A stretch of 64,000 nt of DNA from Chryseobacterium sp. ON_d1 (GCF_006829085.1 NZ_BJTC01000013.1:62001-126000); one strand, 5' to 3'. Numbered from the stretch's first letter, positions 43,807 to 54,035 are shown. Program-made: numbers and translations. The notes: generated from the sequence alone by a model not told the origin.

Positions 43807-45699
43807 ATGATGAAAATATTAGTCCTTGGGGCTTTATCTACCGCCTCATTATATTTTGCACAGAGCTATCCTGCTTCTGCAATTCCGGAGAATTTAAAGA
43901 AAAACGCTGATGTCGTTATACGAAAGGATTTTACAACCGTTAAGATCAATAAAATTGATGAAATAAGATACCAGTATAATACAGTAACCACGGTTCTGAA
44001 TAAAGACGGAAACGAACAGGCCGCTGCTTATATTCCTTATGATAAATCAAAAAGTATTTCCAATATAAAGGTTACGATTTACGATGAAGCAGGTAAAAAA
44101 ATAAAGAGCTTCTCAAAATCGGATTTTAAAGATTTTGCCAATAACCCTCAGGGAGTTTTTTATTCAGATAACAGGATTCTGGTATTTTCCTATACACCGG
44201 TTCAGTATCCTTATACTGTTGATTTTTCTTATGAAAGTGAAGATAAGAATACAATCTTCATCCAGGATTTTGTCCCTTTCCATTCTATTAAAATGTCTTT
44301 GGAAGAGGCGCAATTTAAAATTATCAACACATCAGGAATTGAGCTGCGTACCAAGATATACCCTTCAAAATATAATTATGCCTCTGTTGTTGAAAGCGGA
44401 AGTGGAAACGACAAAACATATTCATACAAAAATGTACCTGCAATAGAGGATGCTTTTATGATTCCACAGCCTGTTAAAATATTACCTTCGGTAAACTTTG
44501 CCCTTACAAAATTTAATCTGGCAGGAAAACAGGGCACTTTAAATAACTGGACGGATTTCGGAACCTGGTATTATAAAGATCTTGTAGAGCCGGTTTCAGC
44601 ATCTACTCCTGCTATTAAAGCTGAAGTTGCATCTTTACAATTACAGGGATCTGTAGAAGAGAAAGTAAAGAAAATTTATCAGTATATGCAGAATAAAACG
44701 AGATATATTGCTGTTGGTCTGGGAATCGGGGGCTGGCTTCCCATGCAGCCTGATGAAGTTCATAAAAAAGGATATGGAGACTGTAAAGCCCTGACAAATT
44801 ATATGAAAATCCTGCTGAATGAAGCCGGAATCCCATCGAAGTATTGTGTGATCAACTCCAGTTCTTCACAGGTTTCATTTGATCCTGAGTTTCCATCCAT
44901 GGGTGGAAATCACGCTATTCTGATGGTTCCTACTGAAAATGGAAATATCTGGCTTGAAAATACTTCCCAACAAATCGCATTTAATCATTTAAGTTACAGT
45001 ACGACTGATAGAAATGCACTTGCAGTAACTTCGAAAGGGATAGAGCTCATTAATACACCGGTGTATAAAGCTGAACAGAACAAAGAAAAACAGATATTGA
45101 GAGTTAACCTTAATGAGGATAACAGTATGATGGGGACCGGTAATTTTTCCTACACGGGAAATCAGTATGATTACAATTTGAGGTTGGCCAATCTTGATCC
45201 TAAAGAAAAGAATGATGCCATAAAAGAAAGATTTGGTGTTTTAAACTTTGAAAAAGTTGAAATGAAGAACTTTAATAATGACAGAGATCATGCTGTTATT
45301 ACCTATGACCTTGATTTTAAGACTAATAATTTTTCAAAAAAAGCAGGAAACAGTCTTTTGTTCAGGTCTGTTCCTATTTTTTCAGATGTAGTTTATAAAA
45401 CAGATGAAAACCGTGAACTTCCTTTTGAAGTGAATATGTCTTTTGAAGATGAATATGAAATTGCTTTTGTTCTTCCTTTGGGATATAAAGTTGATGAAAC
45501 TCCCGATAACTCAGCCATCACTTCTGAATTCGGATCTTATAAGCTGAGCTTTGTCAAAAGTGACGGTCAGGTAAAAGTGATCAGAAAAATGCAGATTAAT
45601 AAAGGATTATATCCAAAAGAAAAGTACAACGATTACATCAGTTTCAGAAAGAAGATTCTGAATATGGACAATTCGAAAATTTTAATAACAAAAATATAA
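43807..45699 (+). CDS. DUF3857 and transglutaminase-like protein, probably catalytic
   Basis: 630 residues (or one fewer from the second ATG). A signal peptide ends YFAQS. A DUF3857 domain (about 30-200) is followed by a transglutaminase-like core with Cys in KGYGDCKALTNYMKILL and His in GGNHAILMVP; the third position reads IWLENTS, with Glu-Asn where Asp is usual. A beta-rich C-terminus follows. It is probably periplasmic. It is the first of a tandem pair (2-bp gap) with 45702-47636, which suggests duplication. Confidence 0.85.
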   Translation: MMKILVLGALSTASLYFAQSYPASAIPENLKKNADVVIRKDFTTVKINKIDEIRYQYNTVTTVLNKDGNEQAAAYIPYDKSKSISNIKVTIYDEAGKKIKSFSKSDFKDFANNPQGVFYSDNRILVFSYTPVQYPYTVDFSYESEDKNTIFIQDFVPFHSIKMSLEEAQFKIINTSGIELRTKIYPSKYNYASVVESGSGNDKTYSYKNVPAIEDAFMIPQPVKILPSVNFALTKFNLAGKQGTLNNWTDFGTWYYKDLVEPVSASTPAIKAEVASLQLQGSVEEKVKKIYQYMQNKTRYIAVGLGIGGWLPMQPDEVHKKGYGDCKALTNYMKILLNEAGIPSKYCVINSSSSQVSFDPEFPSMGGNHAILMVPTENGNIWLENTSQQIAFNHLSYSTTDRNALAVTSKGIELINTPVYKAEQNKEKQILRVNLNEDNSMMGTGNFSYTGNQYDYNLRLANLDPKEKNDAIKERFGVLNFEKVEMKNFNNDRDHAVITYDLDFKTNNFSKKAGNSLLFRSVPIFSDVVYKTDENRELPFEVNMSFEDEYEIAFVLPLGYKVDETPDNSAITSEFGSYKLSFVKSDGQVKVIRKMQINKGLYPKEKYNDYISFRKKILNMDNSKILITKI

Positions 45700-45701
45700 C
45701 C

Positions 45702-47636
45702 ATGAAAAAAATAATAGTATTGCTTCTTTGCTCTGCCAATACAATACTGCTCAATGCTCAGAAGAAATATGAATTTCTGAATCCGCCTAAATTTAATGAG
45801 GCCGATCTGTCTAAAGCAAAGTCTTCATTAGATGAAAATGCTCCTGCTGAAATTTTGTACAAATCTGCTTATTTTATGGTAGATGCCACTACAGGAAATA
45901 TGCATAAAAAATACTTTTACAGAGTTAAAATTTATGATAAAGATAAATCTGAGGATTGGCTAAATCTGGAAATTCCTATTTATAATATCGGTGCGAATAG
46001 AGAATCCTTAAATAAATTCAAAGCTTTCACTTACAATCTCGAAAATGGAAATGTAGTTCCTTTAAAAGTAGAAAAAAGTTCTCAATATAGAAGTAAAGAA
46101 GATAAATATGTTACTTTGACAAAATTTGCCTTTCCCGGTGTAAAAAACGGATCTGTATTAGAATATCAGTATGAAATAATCTCACCCTTTCTGTTTATTG
46201 TCCCAGAAGTATTGATAGAATCAGATACCCCCTCTCTGAACACTGAGTATGTTTTTGATGCACCAATCAATATGTCTTATAATGTAAACTATACTGGAGA
46301 AATTAGCCCTAAATACAGAGAAATGGATGAGCGAAACATCTATGGTTCTCAATATAAAACCTTTAGGTTTGCTTATGAAAATATAAAAGGCTTTAAAACT
46401 GAAAAATTTGTGAGAAATGACAGAAATTTCAGGACCAAAATAAGTGCAGAGTTGCACTCTACTCATTTTGGTCAGTTAAAACTGTATTCATCATCCTGGG
46501 ATCAGATCGCTAAAAGACTTTATGAAAATGAAGATTTTGGTGAACAGCTTAAAAAAACAAAATTGGCTAAAGAAAATTTACCTGCTGGAGTTTTGGGAAT
46601 GAAAACAGATATTGAAAAAGCCAACGCTATTTTTTCTTATGTCCAGAAAACATTTACATGGAATAAAGATAAAGGAATTTATACGCAAGACGGGATTAAG
46701 AAGCTTTTAGAAACTAAAACCGGAAATGCCGCAGAAATTAATCTTTTTTTAGTTATGATGCTTCGTGAAGTTGGTCTTAAAGCGGATCCATTGGTTATTT
46801 CCACAGTAGAAAACGGACTCATTAATCTGGTGTCACCTAATATATCCAATATGAATTTTGTGTTGGCTGCTATCAATTTGAATAATCAGTTGCATATCTA
46901 TGACGCCACTTCAAGACAGTCTTCATTGGATGAAATTCCTCTTAAAAACTGGAATCAATATGGACTTCTGGTAACTAAAGAAAAAGCACTGCAGATTCAG
47001 ATGACCAATATAAAATCAAGCAACACCTACCTTACTGCAAATGCAAAAATCAATGATGACGGAAGTATTTCCGGAACCTATTCAGACAAAGATACCGGTG
47101 CTTATGCTATGTATGCTAAAGACAGCTATGATGATAATGCAGAGAAATATAAAAAACAGTATAAAGAAAACTTCTCAATGGATTTCACCGATATCAACTC
47201 AAAAGTATTGGAAACTGGTGAATTTGAAAGCAGTATGAAGTTTTCTTCAACAAATCTTATTGATAGGGTAGGAAAAAAAATGATTATCAATCCGATGTTG
47301 TTTCTAAGTAAAAATTCCAATGAATTTGATCAGACTGAAGTCAGAAAATATCCTATCGATTTTGGATCGCCTATCACCAAAGTGAAAAAAGTAACTCTTG
47401 AAATCCCTGAAGGATATGTTGTTGAGGAAATGCCTAAAGCTAAAAAGATTACCACAGACGATAAAGAAATAGAATATAGTTACTATGTAGAGCAAAAAGG
47501 AAATAAGCTGGAAGTTACTACTACAATTAAAGTTAACAGTTCAGATTATCCGAAAGAATATTATCCTGCATTTAAACAGATTTGGGGAGTAGCTTCAAAA
47601 TGTGAAAACCAGGTAATCAGCCTTGTTAAGAAGTAA
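45702..47636 (+). CDS. DUF3857 and transglutaminase-like protein, probably inactive
   Basis: 644 residues with a signal peptide (LLNAQ) and the same domain order as the preceding gene. In the transglutaminase core the catalytic Cys position reads KTGNAAEINLFLVMML (Ala instead of Cys), and the His region reads SNMNFVLAAINL, with no His. The Asp-like HIYDATSRQ remains. This suggests loss of catalysis with a conserved scaffold. It is co-transcribed with its upstream neighbour. Confidence 0.82.
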   Translation: MKKIIVLLLCSANTILLNAQKKYEFLNPPKFNEADLSKAKSSLDENAPAEILYKSAYFMVDATTGNMHKKYFYRVKIYDKDKSEDWLNLEIPIYNIGANRESLNKFKAFTYNLENGNVVPLKVEKSSQYRSKEDKYVTLTKFAFPGVKNGSVLEYQYEIISPFLFIVPEVLIESDTPSLNTEYVFDAPINMSYNVNYTGEISPKYREMDERNIYGSQYKTFRFAYENIKGFKTEKFVRNDRNFRTKISAELHSTHFGQLKLYSSSWDQIAKRLYENEDFGEQLKKTKLAKENLPAGVLGMKTDIEKANAIFSYVQKTFTWNKDKGIYTQDGIKKLLETKTGNAAEINLFLVMMLREVGLKADPLVISTVENGLINLVSPNISNMNFVLAAINLNNQLHIYDATSRQSSLDEIPLKNWNQYGLLVTKEKALQIQMTNIKSSNTYLTANAKINDDGSISGTYSDKDTGAYAMYAKDSYDDNAEKYKKQYKENFSMDFTDINSKVLETGEFESSMKFSSTNLIDRVGKKMIINPMLFLSKNSNEFDQTEVRKYPIDFGSPITKVKKVTLEIPEGYVVEEMPKAKKITTDDKEIEYSYYVEQKGNKLEVTTTIKVNSSDYPKEYYPAFKQIWGVASKCENQVISLVKK

Positions 47637-47674
47637 TTTTTTAACATGATTTAAATAAAAAATAAAAAAAATCA

Positions 47675-47703
47675 AAAACCATTCATCTTTTGAATGGTTT
47701 TTG
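47675..47703 (+). terminator. Terminator of the DUF3857 pair
   Basis: ACCATTCA and TGAATGGT around TCTTT, followed by TTTTTG. Confidence 0.88.
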
Positions 47704-47727
47704 TATTTATTATCAAAAAATGTAATT

Positions 47728-48552
47728 ATGAAAAATACGATTGCTGTTATAGCATTATCTTCTTTCCTTGCAGTTACTGCCTGTAAGAAAAATGAAACGG
47801 CAGCACAAGAAGAAAAAACAGAAAGCAAAGCTTCAGAAGAATTTGTGGTAGACTCTGTAAAGGTCAATGATTCTACAAAAATTACAGACTCTTTAAAGGT
47901 AAGCTACACATCAAAGCTGTTGGTTTTTCCTACCTTAAAAGATAAAAAACTGCTGGACAGCATCTATTTCCAGAATGAAAAAATTAAAGATTTTTCCAAA
48001 GCCGGACTTCAGGCTTATCTTGATAAAGAAAAGAATGATTACTTCAATTCGATAAAAAAAGATAATAACGACTGGCTTTCAGATGTGACCTATGCGCAGA
48101 ACTGGTATTCAAGCTCACATATGAATCTGATTTCTAATAAAAATGGTTATATGCATATCCAATATGTAGGAAGCGGATATGAAGGAGGAGCCCATGACAA
48201 CTACGGATTTTCAGAAAGAGTTTTTGATCTTAAAAACAACCGAAAATTAGAGTTGAAAGATATTACCTCAATGCCTAAAAATAAGATTGAAGCTATTCTG
48301 ATGAAAAATATTGATAAAATGAATAGTGGCACAATGGATGGTGACGGAGAAGTTAAGAATTCGGAAATGCTTTTAGTAGATAAAATCCCGGCTTCCGATA
48401 ATTTCTATTTTGACGATAAAAATCTTTATTTTCATTACAGTCCATATGAAATTGCCGCTTTTGCTGCGGGAGATATTACAGTTCCGGTTTCATGGGAAGA
48501 TCTTAAGGGGACTTTAAATGCAGAATTTAAAGATAGAATGAAAATTAAATAA
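47728..48552 (+). CDS. DUF3298/RsiV-like lipoprotein
   Basis: 274 residues from the ATG at 47728; an upstream TTG at 47701 lies inside the terminator and is rejected. The lipobox is FLAVTAC. The C-terminal half YVGSGYEGGAHDNYGFSERVFDLKNNRKLELKDITS and FYFDDKNLYFHYSPYEIAAFAAG is the DUF3298 pattern also found in PdaC and RsiV. Exact role unknown. It is followed by a terminator at 48556-48583. Confidence 0.8.
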   Translation: MKNTIAVIALSSFLAVTACKKNETAAQEEKTESKASEEFVVDSVKVNDSTKITDSLKVSYTSKLLVFPTLKDKKLLDSIYFQNEKIKDFSKAGLQAYLDKEKNDYFNSIKKDNNDWLSDVTYAQNWYSSSHMNLISNKNGYMHIQYVGSGYEGGAHDNYGFSERVFDLKNNRKLELKDITSMPKNKIEAILMKNIDKMNSGTMDGDGEVKNSEMLLVDKIPASDNFYFDDKNLYFHYSPYEIAAFAAGDITVPVSWEDLKGTLNAEFKDRMKIK

Positions 48553-48555
48553 ATT

Positions 48556-48590
48556 AATGCTTCCAGTTCTGGAAGCATTTTTTAATTTTG
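48556..48590 (+). terminator. Terminator fused to the lipid kinase promoter
   Basis: AATGCTTCCA and TGGAAGCATT around GTTC, then a T-run merging with TAATTTTG at 48583-48590, a -7 box. The next ATG (48596) lies only 5 bp beyond, so the mRNA is probably leaderless. Confidence 0.82.
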
Positions 48591-48595
48591 TGGTA

Positions 48596-49447
48596 ATGGA
48601 AAAAGTCGCTTTTATTATCAATCCTTTTTCGGCTAAAAAAAACTATCAGCCGTTTTTGAACGAACTTAAAACAAAGGTTAATAACCCATTGTATTATGTG
48701 TCAGAATCTATTCCCGGAACAGATGAATTCATTCAGACTTATTTCAAAGAAGTGGATATCTTTGTGGCAATAGGAGGGGACGGAACGATTTCCACAGTAG
48801 CCAAAAACTTAATCAATACAGAAAAAATTCTGGCTATTTTTCCAGCTGGATCAGGGAACGGCTTTTCCAATGAAACACAATTCAGTAAAAATCTGGATGA
48901 ACTTTTAGGAAAAATAGAAGCAAAAAAATCCAGAAAGATTGATACATTTACGGTCAATGACAGGCTTTCTATCAACGTCTCAGGAACAGGATTTGATGGG
49001 AAAGTAGTCAAGGAATTTGAGAAAACAAGCCGTGGATTTAAAAATTATATTAAAGTTTCCCTGAAGACCTTCTTCAATTACAAACCCATCAAAGTGAAAT
49101 TTTTTGATGAGGAGTATCAAAAGTATAATGGCAGATATCTGATGATGAATATCGCCAATACCCGTCAGTTTGGCAATAATGCTTATATTGCACCAAAGGC
49201 CAGTAAAAGTGACGGATTGGTTGATATGGTACTGGTTAAGAAATTTCCATTGACCTACTCAGCACTTTTTGCTTTCAGAATGTTTACCAAAAGGCTGAAA
49301 GATGATGAGTATGTCACGTATCTTCCGGTCTCTGAAATATCTTTTAAAGTCAATACCAAAAACTGGCATCTGGACGGTGAATTCAATAAAATCAAATCAC
49401 CAGTTCACGTTAAAGTACAGCCTTCAAGTTTGAATATTCTGGTTTAA
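48596..49447 (+). CDS. Diacylglycerol/lipid kinase (YegS/DgkB family)
   Basis: 283 residues. IINPFSAKKNYQPFL, the nucleotide loop VAIGGDGTISTVAKNL (about 60-75) and FPAGSGNGFSNE are DAGK catalytic motifs, with LHLDGE-type WHLDGEFNKI near the C-terminus. It phosphorylates a lipid alcohol (diacylglycerol or a related lipid) with ATP. A longer reading from 48557 would start in the upstream terminator, so the ATG at 48596 is preferred. Confidence 0.9.
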   Translation: MEKVAFIINPFSAKKNYQPFLNELKTKVNNPLYYVSESIPGTDEFIQTYFKEVDIFVAIGGDGTISTVAKNLINTEKILAIFPAGSGNGFSNETQFSKNLDELLGKIEAKKSRKIDTFTVNDRLSINVSGTGFDGKVVKEFEKTSRGFKNYIKVSLKTFFNYKPIKVKFFDEEYQKYNGRYLMMNIANTRQFGNNAYIAPKASKSDGLVDMVLVKKFPLTYSALFAFRMFTKRLKDDEYVTYLPVSEISFKVNTKNWHLDGEFNKIKSPVHVKVQPSSLNILV

Positions 49448-49449
49448 AG

Positions 49450-49631
49450 TTATAGGTTGCTGATGTAGCTGTTCTGGAAAACTTAATATTGCACTGTAAA
49501 AATTCAGGAACAAGAATCAGATTTTCAGGTTAAAAGTAGAGATTAAAAATCTGAATAGTTGTTTCAATGCGAAACAGTTATCTTTAATCCATAATCCCTG
49601 CAACCTAAAATCTGTCACCTGCGATCTGTTT
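49450..49631. repeat. 7-bp-period array with inverted right arm between convergent genes
   Basis: The left arm (49450-49477) starts 2 bp after the lipid kinase stop, with TTATAGG and related heptamers. The right arm (49597-49631) has five in-phase units around CCTGCAA, including TCTGTCA and CCTGCGA. It ends in the stop codon of the symporter gene (49630-49632). The 120 bp between show only weak 7-bp spacing. Confidence 0.65.
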
Positions 49632-50910
49632 ATACTTCAAGCTTTTTCTCAACTTCATGAGGATGATCCAGGCAATAATGAAACTGATCCTTGTCAAGTT
49701 GCTTTTCCCAATTGGCTACCACTATTGTTGCCACAGAATTTCCAATAACGTTTGTTAAGGCTCTGCATTCACTCATAAATTTATCAATTCCAAGAATTAA
49801 GGTCATTCCGGCAATCGGAATTTCTGGAACTACCGCCAGTGTTGCAGCAAGAGTAACAAATCCTGCGCCTGTAACACCTGCTGCTCCTTTTGAGCTCAAC
49901 ATTGCTACCAAAAGCAGCATCAGTTGCTTTTCAATAGGAAGATGAATATTTAATGCCTGTGCAATGAATAAAGAGGCTAAGGTCATATAAATATTGGTCC
50001 CATCAAGATTAAAAGAGTATCCGGTAGGAACAACCAGACCTACAATAGCTTTTGAACAGCCTGCTTTTTCTAGTTTTTCCATGATTCCCGGAAGGGCAGA
50101 TTCAGACGAGCTGGTTCCAAGAACAAGGAGAAGCTCTTCTTTAAGGTAGAAAAGAAGCTTGAAAATATTAAACCCATTATACCACGCTACTGCTCCCAAT
50201 ACCAGAATTACAAAAAGGATGGATGTAATATAAAATGTACCGACAAGAAATATAAGATTCAATACAGAATGCAGTCCATATTTACCAATTGTAAAAGCCA
50301 TCGCTCCAAAAGCTCCTATCGGGGCAAGTTTCATGAGCATATGTACAATCTTAAATATTGGTGTAGATAAGTCCTGCAGAAAATCTGTTACTTTCTGACT
50401 CTTTTCCTTGGTAAGTACCAGAGCAACGCCCATTAAAATGGCGACGAGAAGTACCTGAAGAATGTTATCACCCACCAAAGGACTGAATAATGTCTCGGGA
50501 ATAATATTCATGATAAAACCCGTAAGTGTTGATTCATGGGCTTTCGCCTGATATTGCGAAACATCACCTGAAAGAGTGGCTGGATCAATATTCAAACCAT
50601 GGCCAGGCTGTAAAATATTTCCGACAAATAAACCGATAATAAGCGCAAGAGTAGAGAATGTGAAAAAATAAAGCATTGCCTTTATTGCAATTCTTCCTAC
50701 CTTTTTTAAGTCGGTCATATGGGCGATTCCTAAAGTAAGGGTAATAAAGATAACCGGGGCGATAATCATTTTTACCAGTTTGATGAATCCATCTCCCAGC
50801 GGTTTCATCTTTTCTCCTAATTCAGGATAGAATTTTCCAAGAAGAATACCTGCAATAATGGCGATAATCACTTGAAAATAAATCTGATTGTATATTTTTT
50901 TTGCTTTCAA
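49630..50910 (-). CDS. Dicarboxylate/amino acid:cation symporter
   Basis: 426 residues of the GltP/DctA family. About eight helices plus re-entrant loops are suggested. The signature VVPTGYSFNLDGTNIYMTLASLFIAQ, the Ser-rich loop GTSSSESALPGIMEKLE, and the unwound helix segment MLSSKGAAGVTGAGFVTLAATL are intact. It imports C4-dicarboxylates or glutamate/aspartate with protons or sodium; the substrate is not resolved by eye. Confidence 0.93.
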   Translation of the reverse strand: MKAKKIYNQIYFQVIIAIIAGILLGKFYPELGEKMKPLGDGFIKLVKMIIAPVIFITLTLGIAHMTDLKKVGRIAIKAMLYFFTFSTLALIIGLFVGNILQPGHGLNIDPATLSGDVSQYQAKAHESTLTGFIMNIIPETLFSPLVGDNILQVLLVAILMGVALVLTKEKSQKVTDFLQDLSTPIFKIVHMLMKLAPIGAFGAMAFTIGKYGLHSVLNLIFLVGTFYITSILFVILVLGAVAWYNGFNIFKLLFYLKEELLLVLGTSSSESALPGIMEKLEKAGCSKAIVGLVVPTGYSFNLDGTNIYMTLASLFIAQALNIHLPIEKQLMLLLVAMLSSKGAAGVTGAGFVTLAATLAVVPEIPIAGMTLILGIDKFMSECRALTNVIGNSVATIVVANWEKQLDKDQFHYCLDHPHEVEKKLEV

Positions 50911-51020
50911 AGAACAGTCGTTTTGTTTTTTTAAGGGCGAAAATTAAGAAATTTATCTGAAAACATGACAAAAGTCATTGAAAAGAATCTTTACTGCCAC
51001 TTTTACAGGAAATATAAAAA

Positions 51021-51068
51021 CTTCGGCTTCATTCTGCAGATTTTACTCTGCCAGGAATGAAGCCGAAG
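51021..51068 (-). terminator. Terminator of ggt
   Basis: A 14-bp perfect stem CTTCGGCTTCATTC/GAATGAAGCCGAAG with a 20-nt loop, followed on the minus strand by TTTTT. Confidence 0.9.
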
Positions 51069-51095
51069 CGTAATGTAATAATATCTTAAGGTCAG

Positions 51096-52784
51096 TTATT
51101 CTATGGCAACAGAATCATCTCCACGGCCGTCTGCTACTGCATGAATATTTCCGTTTTCATCAAGAACGATCATTTCTGTCTTTCCGATATATTTTGTTTT
51201 TTCTATGATATAATTTTTACTTTTCAATTCAGAAATTGTGCTTTCAGGGAAGTTGTTTTCTACAGTTATGGTTTCCGGAAGCCACTGATGGTGAAACTTC
51301 GGTGCATTTACTGATATATTGGCATTCAGTTTAAAATCTACAACATTCACAATTGACTGGTATACCGACGTAGGAATTGTTGTTCCTCCGGGGGTTCCCA
51401 CAACCATATAGGGCTTTCCGTTCTTAAGAATAATGGTTGGAGTCATGGAAGAAAGCATTCTTTTATTAGGCTGTATGGAATTGGCTTCTCCGCCCACTGC
51501 TCCAAACATATTAGGGACTCCTGGTTTAATAGAGAAATCATCCATTTCATTATTTAAAAAGAATCCGGCTCCGGAAACTAAAACTTTACTTCCGTAGTAT
51601 CCGTTAAGAGTTGTAGTTACTGAAGCAGCATTTCCATCCTTATCCAATACAGAGATATGAGTGGTCTGCATTGATTCTTTAGGCTGTTCTATGATCTTGC
51701 CAACTTCTGCGCTTGGAGTTGCTTTATCAAAACTAAAACTTTTCCATCTGCCTTTCAGGTATTCATCAGAGATCAGATAAGAGGTTTTGTCCTGAATAAA
51801 ATCAGGGTCTCCCATATATTCAGCTCGGTCCGCATAGGCTCTTCTTTCCGCTTCTGCCATGATCTGAACAGCCTTTGTCGAGTTCTGCTGATACTTTTCA
51901 AGGTTTTCAAAACTTGCCATTCTAAGCATCTGGGCAAGAAGAACTCCGCCGCTTGATGGTAAGGGCATGGTGACAACATCATTTCCTTTATAGTCAAATT
52001 CAAGAGCTTTTCTTTCTGCAACTTTGTAGTTTTTAAGATCTTCCAGGGTGATAATTCCGTTGCCTCTTTTCATTTCAGCCACCAGAAGCTCAGCTGTTTT
52101 CCCTTCATAAAAACCTTTTGCGCCTAATTTTTGGATTCGTTTTAAAGTCTCGGCCAGGTCTTTTTGGATTAAAAGATCTCCGGCTTTCCATGGAGTATCT
52201 TTTACAAAAATGATGGAAGATTTATTGTGCTTCTGAAATTTTTCTCTTTGGTTATTCAGCATTTCTGCTTCTTTGTCCGTGATGGCAAAACCTTTTTCTG
52301 CAAGATCAATGGCGGGCTGGATAATCTTTTCCATAGGCAGCTTACAATACTTCAGCGTGGCAAAAAATCCTGCCACACTTCCCGGAATTCCTACTGCCAG
52401 CCTTCCGTTTTGAGAAAGGTCAGTATCTGCTTTTCCTTTTTTATCGATATACATATCCCTGGAGGCTTTTTTCGGAGCTGTTTCTCTGTAATCCAGCGTG
52501 AATTTTTCACCATTACTCTTTACTCCTACTAAAAATCCGCCACCACCAATATTGCCGGCCTGTGGATAGACAACGGCAAGGGCATACTGTGTTGCCGTAA
52601 CAGCGTCATAGGCATTTCCACCCATCTTTAAGATTTTGGCTCCCGCTTCACTGGCCAGTGGATGTGCAGAGACGACGACTCCTTTATTTTTTACCTGTAC
52701 TTCTTTGATAATATTAATATCTGTGAATTGAGCCAAGCTGAGCTGAGCTGCCAACAGCATCGAAGCAATTAAAATCTTCTTCAT
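51096..52784 (-). CDS. ggt: Gamma-glutamyltransferase
   Basis: 562 residues. A signal peptide (LLAAQLSLAQ) directs export. The autocatalytic Thr that starts the small subunit is in MQTTHISVLDKDGNAASVTTTLN (about residue 370). The GNIGGGGFLVG and MLSSMTPTIILKNGKPYMVVGTPGGTTIP motifs are present. It cleaves gamma-glutamyl bonds of glutathione and glutamine in the periplasm. It is monocistronic. Confidence 0.95.
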   Translation of the reverse strand: MKKILIASMLLAAQLSLAQFTDINIIKEVQVKNKGVVVSAHPLASEAGAKILKMGGNAYDAVTATQYALAVVYPQAGNIGGGGFLVGVKSNGEKFTLDYRETAPKKASRDMYIDKKGKADTDLSQNGRLAVGIPGSVAGFFATLKYCKLPMEKIIQPAIDLAEKGFAITDKEAEMLNNQREKFQKHNKSSIIFVKDTPWKAGDLLIQKDLAETLKRIQKLGAKGFYEGKTAELLVAEMKRGNGIITLEDLKNYKVAERKALEFDYKGNDVVTMPLPSSGGVLLAQMLRMASFENLEKYQQNSTKAVQIMAEAERRAYADRAEYMGDPDFIQDKTSYLISDEYLKGRWKSFSFDKATPSAEVGKIIEQPKESMQTTHISVLDKDGNAASVTTTLNGYYGSKVLVSGAGFFLNNEMDDFSIKPGVPNMFGAVGGEANSIQPNKRMLSSMTPTIILKNGKPYMVVGTPGGTTIPTSVYQSIVNVVDFKLNANISVNAPKFHHQWLPETITVENNFPESTISELKSKNYIIEKTKYIGKTEMIVLDENGNIHAVADGRGDDSVAIE

Positions 52785-52953
52785 ATGATTGTTTTTTCTT
52801 GAAACAAAATTATTGAATTTTCAGTGAATCACAGCCTGATGATCATTGCATTTGGTTTTTTCTTTCATTGAGATTATCTGATTGAAGATGAAGATGGTTA
52901 TCAGAGAAATGTTTTTAAATACACCTTTTTTATTATGGTTGACATGTTTTTTT

Positions 52954-52961
52954 TACTTTTG
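52954..52961 (+). promoter_or_regulatory. -7 box of the threonine dehydrogenase-like gene
   Basis: TACTTTTG, 24 bp before the ATG at 52986; this placement rules out the longer reading from 52935. Confidence 0.6.
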
Positions 52962-52985
52962 TACAATTCTAAAAAAAATCTGAAA

Positions 52986-53951
52986 ATGGAATCCTATACG
53001 GAAAGAATACTGATTACAGGTGCCCTTGGACAAATTGGTACCGAACTAACAAACAGACTTGTTGAAATCCACGGAGCAGAAAACGTTGTTGCTTCAGGAC
53101 TGGACAGATGGCAGGAAGGGATTACTTCTGCCGGACATTATGAAAGAATGGATGTCACCAATACACAATTGGTAAGACAGGTGATCAAAGATTATGATAT
53201 CACCACAGTGTATCACCTTGCTTCGCTTTTATCCGGAACTTCGGAAAAGCAGCCTATTTTTGCCTGGAAACTTAATCTTGAGCCACTCCTTCATTTTTGT
53301 GAAATGGCGAAAGAAGGACTCCTTAAAAAGATCTTCTGGCCAAGTTCAATCGCTGTATTCGGAAAAGGAATTCCAAAGCATGATGTGGGGCAGGATGTAG
53401 TGTTGAATCCGACAACTGTTTACGGGATTTCTAAGATGGCGGGGGAGAAATGGTGCGAATACTATTTCGATAAATATGGAGTAGATGTAAGAAGTATCAG
53501 GTATCCGGGATTGATTTCATGGAAGACTCCTGCAGGAGGTGGAACTACCGACTATGCCGTTGAGATTTTCTACAAAGCAATCGAAGAGGGAAAATATACA
53601 AGTTTTATTTCTGAGAATACAGGAATGCCGATGTTATATATGGATGATGCCATCAATGCCACCTTGAAATTGATGGAAGCACCAAAAGAAAGTTTAACGG
53701 TTCGTTCTTCTTACAATCTGGGTGGAATGTCATTTACCCCAAAAGAACTGGCTGAAGAAATCAAGAAAGAAATTACGGATTTTACGATCGATTATAACCC
53801 GGATTTCAGACAGGCTATTGCAGATTCCTGGCCGGCTTCTATTGATGATTCAGTAGCTAAAAAAGACTGGGGGCTGACGTATGACTTCGGGATTTCTGAA
53901 ATGACAAAAGATATGATCAAGAATCTGAAAGTAAAATTAGCTAAGAATTAA
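52986..53951 (+). CDS. NAD-dependent epimerase-type L-threonine 3-dehydrogenase
   Basis: 321 residues. ILITGALGQIGTELTNRL is the NAD loop, TTVYHLASLLSGTSE the substrate loop, and VYGISKMAGEKW provides Tyr and Lys. The SIRYPGLISWKTPAGGGTTDYAVEIFYKAIEEGKYTSF region is typical of the short, GalE-like L-threonine 3-dehydrogenases known from psychrophilic flavobacteria. It oxidises L-threonine to 2-amino-3-oxobutyrate. A sugar epimerase is a less likely alternative. Confidence 0.85.
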   Translation: MESYTERILITGALGQIGTELTNRLVEIHGAENVVASGLDRWQEGITSAGHYERMDVTNTQLVRQVIKDYDITTVYHLASLLSGTSEKQPIFAWKLNLEPLLHFCEMAKEGLLKKIFWPSSIAVFGKGIPKHDVGQDVVLNPTTVYGISKMAGEKWCEYYFDKYGVDVRSIRYPGLISWKTPAGGGTTDYAVEIFYKAIEEGKYTSFISENTGMPMLYMDDAINATLKLMEAPKESLTVRSSYNLGGMSFTPKELAEEIKKEITDFTIDYNPDFRQAIADSWPASIDDSVAKKDWGLTYDFGISEMTKDMIKNLKVKLAKN

Positions 53952-54035
53952 TAATGTGAAGTAATACTTTAAATAAAAATGTTTTTAACATCTGATTTTT
54001 AAGGTATTAAAATATTTATATAAAATTTAATTTAA

